Assembly: GCA_902785945.1 (NCBI GenBank)
Contig: CADAAR010000003.1
Coordinates: 1-64,000, forward strand
Length of the DNA stretch: 64,000 bases
Source of the DNA: an uncultured Prevotellaceae bacterium
Lineage (GTDB): Bacteria > Bacteroidota > Bacteroidia > Bacteroidales > Bacteroidaceae
Direction: 5' to 3'
Made by a program: the position numbers and the translations under genes. The notes under the pieces were generated by a model. That model saw only the letters and a list, made by a program, of their open reading frames with translations, was not told the origin of the DNA and made no database searches. This document shows, in pieces, positions 59,886-64,000 of this stretch. Every line of letters begins with the position of its first letter. Positions within the stretch are counted from its first letter, which is position 1.

Positions 59886-60806
59886 ATGAGATACGGAATC
59901 ATCGGCACTGGTGCCATTGGTGGATATTACGGAGCAAAACTGGCTCATGCGGGACAGGAACTACATTTCCTGCTGCGCAGCGACTATGAGTATGTGAAAC
60001 AGCACGGCCTGCAGGTAGACTCCTGCGACGGATCGTTTCATCTGGATGATGTCAATGCCTATCAGCATACGGAGGACATGCCGAAGTGCGACGTGGTGCT
60101 GGTGTGTCTGAAGTCTGTGAACAACGGCAAACTGCAGTCGTTGCTGCCACCATTGCTCCATGATAATACGCTGGTGGTGCTCATCCAGAACGGCATTGGC
60201 GTAGAGGAGGATGTGCAGAAGATGTTCCCCAACGTGCAACTGGCTGCAGGACTGGCCTTTATCTGTTCGGCGAAGACAGAGCCAGGCATTGTCAACCACC
60301 AGTGTTATGGCAGCATCAACCTGGCCAACTACTCCTGCAAGGACGAAGCGCTGATGCAGGCTGTGGTCGATGAGTTCCGTCAGGCCGGCATCGAGACGGG
60401 ACTGGTGGAATATCATGAAGCACGATGGAAAAAGGCCGTGTGGAACATGCCGTTCAACGGTATGACCGTAGCCCTGCACACGCAGACCAACCTGCTGCTG
60501 AAGAACAAGTCAACCCGTCAACTAATCCGTGAGCAGATGATGGAGGTGGTCAGTACCGCCCAGCATTTGGGCATGAAGAACCTGGATGTCGCGTTTGTCG
60601 ATAAGATGATAGATATGACGGATAACATGACGCCCTATTCACCGTCCATGCGACTGGACTACGATTTCCACCGTCGTATGGAGATATATTATCTCTACAC
60701 CCGTCCCCTGGAGATTGCCCGCGAGGCAGGCTGTCCGATGCCGAAACTGGAGATGCTGGAGGCGGAACTACAATTCCTGGAAGAAGAACGCTTGAAACGC
60801 AGTTGA
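59886..60806 (+). CDS. panE: 2-dehydropantoate 2-reductase (ketopantoate reductase)
   Basis: A 306-residue NADP enzyme for pantothenate and CoA synthesis. The N-terminal GTGAIGGYYGAKLAHAG binds the nucleotide, and the catalytic Lys lies in EARWKKAVWNMPFNGMTV in the helical C-terminal domain. It stands alone. Family members sometimes act on other 2-keto acids, so the assignment rests on motif and length. Confidence 0.9.
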   Translation: MRYGIIGTGAIGGYYGAKLAHAGQELHFLLRSDYEYVKQHGLQVDSCDGSFHLDDVNAYQHTEDMPKCDVVLVCLKSVNNGKLQSLLPPLLHDNTLVVLIQNGIGVEEDVQKMFPNVQLAAGLAFICSAKTEPGIVNHQCYGSINLANYSCKDEALMQAVVDEFRQAGIETGLVEYHEARWKKAVWNMPFNGMTVALHTQTNLLLKNKSTRQLIREQMMEVVSTAQHLGMKNLDVAFVDKMIDMTDNMTPYSPSMRLDYDFHRRMEIYYLYTRPLEIAREAGCPMPKLEMLEAELQFLEEERLKRS

Positions 60807-60831
60807 AACATTTCACATTCCATCGTCGGGT

Positions 60832-61485
60832 TCAAAAAACGAAATCAATACCTGCAATGAATCGCGGGTTGCTTTTCAGGAAATCATTACCCCACAGATA
60901 AAGGTTCCAGTTCTTAAAGGTATAATAAAAGCCTGCAGCGACATCAACATCCTGATCGAACTTCCAGGAATGTATGGCACCAACCATAGGCGTAATGGCC
61001 CGATTGTTTTTCAGAGGAATGGTATAGCCCAGATAGTCGTAATTGGAGAAGGTGTTGTCGGAGCCATCATAAACCACCCACCAGGTGTTCGAGCACCAGA
61101 ACAGACGTCCATCCTGGCTGATAGCGCCATTCATGTACAAGGCCGAGGTGAGATAAGAAAACTTAAAACTGTTGTTCAGATCAAAAGACGACGTCACCTC
61201 AGCGCCTACGTTAATCCACTTATTTATATTCAAGCCATAGCGCACCAATCCACCCCAATAGGCGCAGTCTGGTCCAGTATACAGATCGACACCCGTGGCC
61301 CAATGGTCACCTAATCCATACTGGAAGGTGGAATAAGTTTCCTGATGATTAATACCTGGACGCACCTTCAGCGACGTGTAGCCATAGAGTTTGCCATCGC
61401 CCACTGTCCCTGCAAAATATGGAATCTGCGCAATGGCCCTGACTGACCATAATAATGCGAATGAAAAAAGAACGATCTTTCTCAT
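60832..61485 (-). CDS. Secreted outer-membrane barrel-like protein, unknown
   Basis: A 217-residue protein with a signal peptide (LLWSVRAIAQ) and a repeated pattern of aromatic-rich beta strands (YGLGDHWATGVDLYTG, WKFDQDVDVAAGFYYTF) ending in DFVF, consistent with an outer-membrane barrel of about 10-12 strands. Function is unknown. Its ATG overlaps the stop of the Cache-domain gene by 4 bp, so the pair is coupled and may act together. Confidence 0.72.
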   Translation of the reverse strand: MRKIVLFSFALLWSVRAIAQIPYFAGTVGDGKLYGYTSLKVRPGINHQETYSTFQYGLGDHWATGVDLYTGPDCAYWGGLVRYGLNINKWINVGAEVTSSFDLNNSFKFSYLTSALYMNGAISQDGRLFWCSNTWWVVYDGSDNTFSNYDYLGYTIPLKNNRAITPMVGAIHSWKFDQDVDVAAGFYYTFKNWNLYLWGNDFLKSNPRFIAGIDFVF

Positions 61486-62477
61486 CTTATTCTACGACAT
61501 ATCCACCAGACAATGATAACCCCCAGAACAGTAACCAGCAAAAGAGCAATGCCCGACTTTATCAATGGTTTTATGACGCCCTGATCGGGCACGACGAGAG
61601 CCACCCACCAGTCAACATGTTCTATCGGAGAGAGATAGACGGTTGAAAGCACACCGTTGATTTTTATGTCAATCTTACTGCTTTTCTTCGTTTCCAAGAT
61701 ACGACCCACCTGTTCTTTTGTCAACGCCACGTTCTTGCCTTCCGAGTTGGCAATACAAGTACCATCATTATTGATGACAACAGTATAGAATTCAGCTTCA
61801 CTAAACGATGAAAAACTGTTCAGCAACTCGTCGTTCCGGCTCTCACGGTCAATACGCGCCAGCTCCTTCGCCAGCCACTCGAAAGTCATGTCGGCACCAC
61901 ACACGCAAGCCAGCTTACCTGTCTTGTCATAAACAGGCTTGACAAACGTGGTATAGTGGCCACTGATGTTCGTACCATCAAAATAATAATAAGGATCCGA
62001 CCAGAAGCTCTCATTGGAGTTCTTCGCCCGTATATACCAATCCGACTTATGATAGTTATGACTGGCTGAACCCACCTGTCTTACCACAAAATCGTCACTA
62101 TCCACATGGTGTACGTAAGGCTCGAACCATTCTCCCTCCTGTGGAAAATAGTTGGGTTCAAAAGCAGCGAAATAACCTCTTACCTCTGGGTTCAAACTTG
62201 TTTTACTTTCCAAAGCAGCAATCACGGATTCAGGAGAGTCAAGATGTTTCTCCACCTCGTCGAACTCATTCATGGCATTCATCTCCGCACCACTGATGGT
62301 ATTGGCAATCTTCTCAGAAGCTAAGTTCATCATGCCCACATAGCGCGCGTGACCTTCCGCCTGAATGGTTTGTTCGCATACCCAGTAGGATACTAAAAAC
62401 AGAATTAACAAGATTGCCAGCATTGTCGGCAATAAAACTCTCGTGATTATCTTAGTTGCTTTAGAAGCCTGTTTCAC
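61482..62477 (-). CDS. Membrane protein with an extracytoplasmic dCache domain and no output domain
   Basis: A 331-residue protein with a membrane helix near 12-34, a large periplasmic double-Cache-type sensing domain (about 40-300, including GYFAAFEPNYFPQEGEW and ACVCGADMTFEWLA), and a second helix near 302-324 ending in CRRIR. Cache domains bind small ligands such as amino acids. No kinase, PP2C or HAMP follows, so it is either a stand-alone sensor or truncated. The -7 element at 62512-62519 excludes the longer frame; GTG at 62477 is the first suitable start. Confidence 0.75.
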   Translation of the reverse strand: MKQASKATKIITRVLLPTMLAILLILFLVSYWVCEQTIQAEGHARYVGMMNLASEKIANTISGAEMNAMNEFDEVEKHLDSPESVIAALESKTSLNPEVRGYFAAFEPNYFPQEGEWFEPYVHHVDSDDFVVRQVGSASHNYHKSDWYIRAKNSNESFWSDPYYYFDGTNISGHYTTFVKPVYDKTGKLACVCGADMTFEWLAKELARIDRESRNDELLNSFSSFSEAEFYTVVINNDGTCIANSEGKNVALTKEQVGRILETKKSSKIDIKINGVLSTVYLSPIEHVDWWVALVVPDQGVIKPLIKSGIALLLVTVLGVIIVWWICRRIR

Positions 62478-62511
62478 AGTTGTTATAATTATTAGTAATG
62501 TATATTTCTTG

Positions 62512-62519
62512 CAAATGTA
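62512..62519 (-). promoter_or_regulatory. -7 element of the Cache-domain gene
   Basis: TACATTTG reads on the minus strand from 62519 to 62512. It places transcription start near 62505, about 28 nt before the GTG. Confidence 0.5.
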
Positions 62520-62746
62520 CTGCTTTTTATCGATACGATGCACCTCCCTTCTCCATAAATTAACAAATTTTAAACCGCAATTCTCCTATAGAACAATAAT
62601 ATGTTCTATTTTACAAATCGGTCATTGCCGACGAGACTTTTCGAGTAGCTCTTCAGCACCACCAGCGAGGTGTCCTGAACATCGTAATTCCTTATTTTTA
62701 TTTAAAATCCTGTTTGCTGAATAAATAGGGCGATTCATTGAATGAA

Positions 62747-62778
62747 TTTGCCTGGGTCAAAAACTCTCCTTACCTTTG
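62747..62778 (+). promoter_or_regulatory. Strong promoter of a second candidate small RNA
   Basis: TTTG at 62747-62750 and TACCTTTG at 62771-62778 are exactly 20 bp apart, one of the best consensus matches in the window. Confidence 0.7.
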
Positions 62779-62784
62779 CACTGT

Positions 62785-62877
62785 CAAAACAAGGAAAGTT
62801 AGTTTTTTCATACATAGTTGGTTAGTAATTAGTTGGTTATTAAGTACCCTTTAGGCTCGCAGCGGCGGGCCTTTTTT
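62785..62877 (+). ncRNA. Candidate small RNA near the reverse transcriptase region
   Basis: About 93 nt lie between the promoter and a terminator whose stem GGCTCGC (62854-62860) pairs with GCGGGCC (62865-62871, one G-T pair) before six T. The body carries a direct repeat TAGTTGGTTA (62815-62824 and 62830-62839). No frame of useful length is present. The unit lies in a gene-free stretch, so it is not the leader or tail of a visible gene. Confidence 0.6.
62854..62877 (+). terminator. Terminator of the second candidate small RNA
   Basis: A 7-bp G/C-rich stem with a 4-base loop AGCG is followed directly by TTTTTT. Confidence 0.75.
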
Positions 62878-62878
62878 C

Positions 62879-62924
62879 GACTTTGTGACTTTGACTTTGT
62901 GACATTAAGGAGGTTCACAAAGTC
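62879..62924. repeat. GACTTTGTGA direct and inverted repeats
   Basis: GACTTTGTGA occurs at 62879-62888 and 62893-62902, and its reverse complement TCACAAAGTC at 62915-62924. The two copies and the inverted copy could bind a dimeric protein or form a hairpin. Confidence 0.7.
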
Positions 62925-62939
62925 AAGGAAGATTATTAG

Positions 62940-62969
62940 AATTATATAATATTATAATATTATATAATT
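62940..62969. repeat. Perfect 30-bp A/T palindrome
   Basis: The 15-base half starting AATTATATAATATTA at 62940-62954 is followed by its exact reverse complement at 62955-62969. It contains only A and T and could extrude as a cruciform or act as a recombination or binding site. Confidence 0.85.
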
Positions 62970-63338
62970 TATAGTATAATAGGAGCAGCTTTTATAGATG
63001 AATTATGCAAGGTGCTTAATGTCACAAAATCACGTGTCACAGATTCCATATTGAATCATAACAGATTTTCACACTACGGAGGGCACACATTTTTGAAAAG
63101 CAATGAAAATTTCGTACCTTTACATTGTCAATTAAAAGAGTCGCAGTGGCGGATATTAAGGATTAAAATTGCGAGGATTAAATCTAGAAATTGCGCGCAT
63201 TAATAGTAGCAAAATTTTCCTTTAATGGGACTTTGATGTAGCTGAAATAGGCAACAATGGTAGAACTAATAAATTATTTTACAAAAAAATCAATTGAATT
63301 AAGGCTATTAAAGTAATTGCACAACGATCTATCGCTCT
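62970..63338. other. Gene-free AT-rich stretch downstream of the reverse transcriptase gene
   Basis: About 370 bp without a supportable gene; a 63-codon frame on the plus strand has no family features. It is more AT-rich than the reverse transcriptase gene beside it. I see no template-repeat or msr/msd structure that I could confirm by eye. Confidence 0.5.
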
Positions 63339-64000
63339 TTATTTATTAGAAAGGTAGGCGTAGTATTCGTTGACCAGGCTGCGGTAGCCTAACTGTTTGA
63401 GCTGGGCGTAGTCGGTCTTGTAGTTGGTCTTGTTGTGTTTGCCCGTGCTGAGGTAACGGATGTTCTGCTGCAGGTAGTGGTCGATCTCCCTGAGGCCGTC
63501 GGCCTTGTTGATAACGGGGAAGAACCATCGCGACCAGGTGAGCGTCTGCGTGTCGTCGTTCTCGAAGAAGACACGGTTGAAATGGTGGATGAGCCCCTTC
63601 ATCGCTTTCTCAGGCTCCATGTGGTTTCTGACCTTCCAGCGCATGAGCGAGCGGGCGGCCCGTCGGATCTTGCCCTTCATCTTCTGCTTGGTGGCCTCGG
63701 AGATGTCGATGTCGTGGGCGTGGCACTTGAATCCCAGGAATTCGAAGGGCTCGTCGGGCGAATAGATATGCTCCTTGTCGGGGTTGACCTCAAGGCGGTA
63801 TTTTTTGAGGAACTCGGCCATCAGGCTTTTGTAGGCCATGAGCGTCTCACGGTCGGGCGCGAAGAGGATGATATCGTCGGAATAACGGGCGTAGACGACC
63901 TGCGCATCGTGGAAATACTGGTCGACCTCCTTCAGGTAGACGTCGGCCAGGAAAGGGGCTGTGGGAACGCCAGCCATCACACCGTGGGACTCAAGGATGG
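63339..64000 (-). CDS. C-terminal part of an unusual reverse transcriptase (cut by the window edge)
   Basis: The last about 220 residues of a reverse transcriptase. The catalytic motif is YARYSDDIILFA and a later block KCHAHDIDIS follows FEFLGFK, as in group II intron-like enzymes. The preceding block reads GVMAGVPTAPFLADVYL where intron and retron enzymes have a PQG/SP motif; the replaced PQG and SP are features of UG-type enzymes (unknown groups, many in phage defence). The C-terminal segment (EIDHYLQQNIRYLS, YRSLVNEYYAYLS) resembles a thumb. The gene is GC-richer than its surroundings. The N-terminus and any fused domain are outside the window. Confidence 0.8.
   Translation of the reverse strand, partial: ILESHGVMAGVPTAPFLADVYLKEVDQYFHDAQVVYARYSDDIILFAPDRETLMAYKSLMAEFLKKYRLEVNPDKEHIYSPDEPFEFLGFKCHAHDIDISEATKQKMKGKIRRAARSLMRWKVRNHMEPEKAMKGLIHHFNRVFFENDDTQTLTWSRWFFPVINKADGLREIDHYLQQNIRYLSTGKHNKTNYKTDYAQLKQLGYRSLVNEYYAYLSNK

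Noticed and set aside
63012-63203. A 63-codon plus-strand frame in the AT-rich stretch
   Set aside because: No promoter, no signal peptide and no family features; composition is that of non-coding DNA.
62970-63338. Possible template repeat of a diversity-generating retroelement or an msr/msd of a retron
   Set aside because: I found no second copy with A-specific differences and no target gene. The expected retron fold cannot be recognised by eye, and the enzyme motif block differs from both classes.
1-64000. CRISPR arrays, tRNA and rRNA genes, and complete insertion sequences
   Set aside because: I looked for regularly spaced repeats, cloverleaf-like segments and transposase motifs and saw none that could be supported.

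Overview
The window is chromosomal DNA of a Bacteroidales bacterium, most likely Prevotella or a close relative. The evidence is: promoters of the Bacteroidetes type (TTTG about 20 bp upstream of TAnnTTTG) in front of many genes; secreted proteins whose signal peptides end in AQ; several outer-membrane beta-barrels of the PorT type; a GH2 beta-galactosidase ending in a Prevotella-style sorting tail (LPHGIYIAGGRKVVK); and a chorismate mutase fused to DAHP synthase. The species assignment is an inference from gene content. I saw no tRNA, rRNA or CRISPR array.

Layout. 1-2.6 kb: a VirE/VapE-type primase-helicase gene preceded by five 11-bp iteron-like repeats. 2.6-9.4 kb: a minus-strand series of ffh, folD, a TPR mini-protein, a large secreted beta-galactosidase and a small membrane protein. 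9.4-13.3 kb: an acyl-CoA ligase with an XRE-cupin regulator, diverging from a Tat-exported Fe-S aldo/keto reductase. 13.3-15.7 kb: queH, a DnaJ/TerB protein, xpt and a GlsB-type membrane protein. 15.7-19.6 kb: an aromatic amino acid operon (pheA, aminotransferase, DAHP synthase/chorismate mutase, tyrA). Its leader encodes a Tyr/Phe-rich peptide followed by mutually exclusive antiterminator and terminator hairpins. 19.8-22.1 kb: an HD protein, an SDR and a PorT-like protein.

22.2-43.8 kb: one minus-strand run of 23 tightly packed genes forming an aryl-polyene/flexirubin-like type II fatty-acid/polyketide cluster. It has three ketosynthases, three ACPs, a ketoreductase, two hotdog dehydratases, a thioesterase, an adenylating ligase, an O-methyltransferase, three or four acyltransferase domains (one fused to a GT2 glycosyltransferase), a tandem pair of CrtI/RetSat-like flavoproteins, and an export set (MMPL/RND pump with a methyltransferase-like tail, LolA-like carrier, SMR-like protein). 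The likely product is an aryl-capped conjugated lipid exported to the outer membrane. No aromatic ammonia-lyase or dialkylresorcinol synthase is present.

43.8-64 kb: further outer-membrane barrels, a patatin, fRMsr, an M3 peptidase, a C1B peptidase, clpS-clpA, an M48 protease, a SlyD-like PPIase with a His/Cys tail, aroC, pyrD-pyrK, panE, a Cache-domain membrane protein, two candidate small RNAs, and the C-terminal part of an unusual reverse transcriptase next to a gene-free stretch rich in palindromes.

Two repeat classes cut across the window. Tandem 7-bp repeats sit at gene junctions and often overlap the stop and start codons. Two 37-bp palindromes share a core and differ by paired changes; one of them lies inside the queH reading frame. 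The chorismate pathway genes (DAHP synthase, aroC, tyrA, pheA) could supply the aryl starter of the polyene cluster, but that link is inference.
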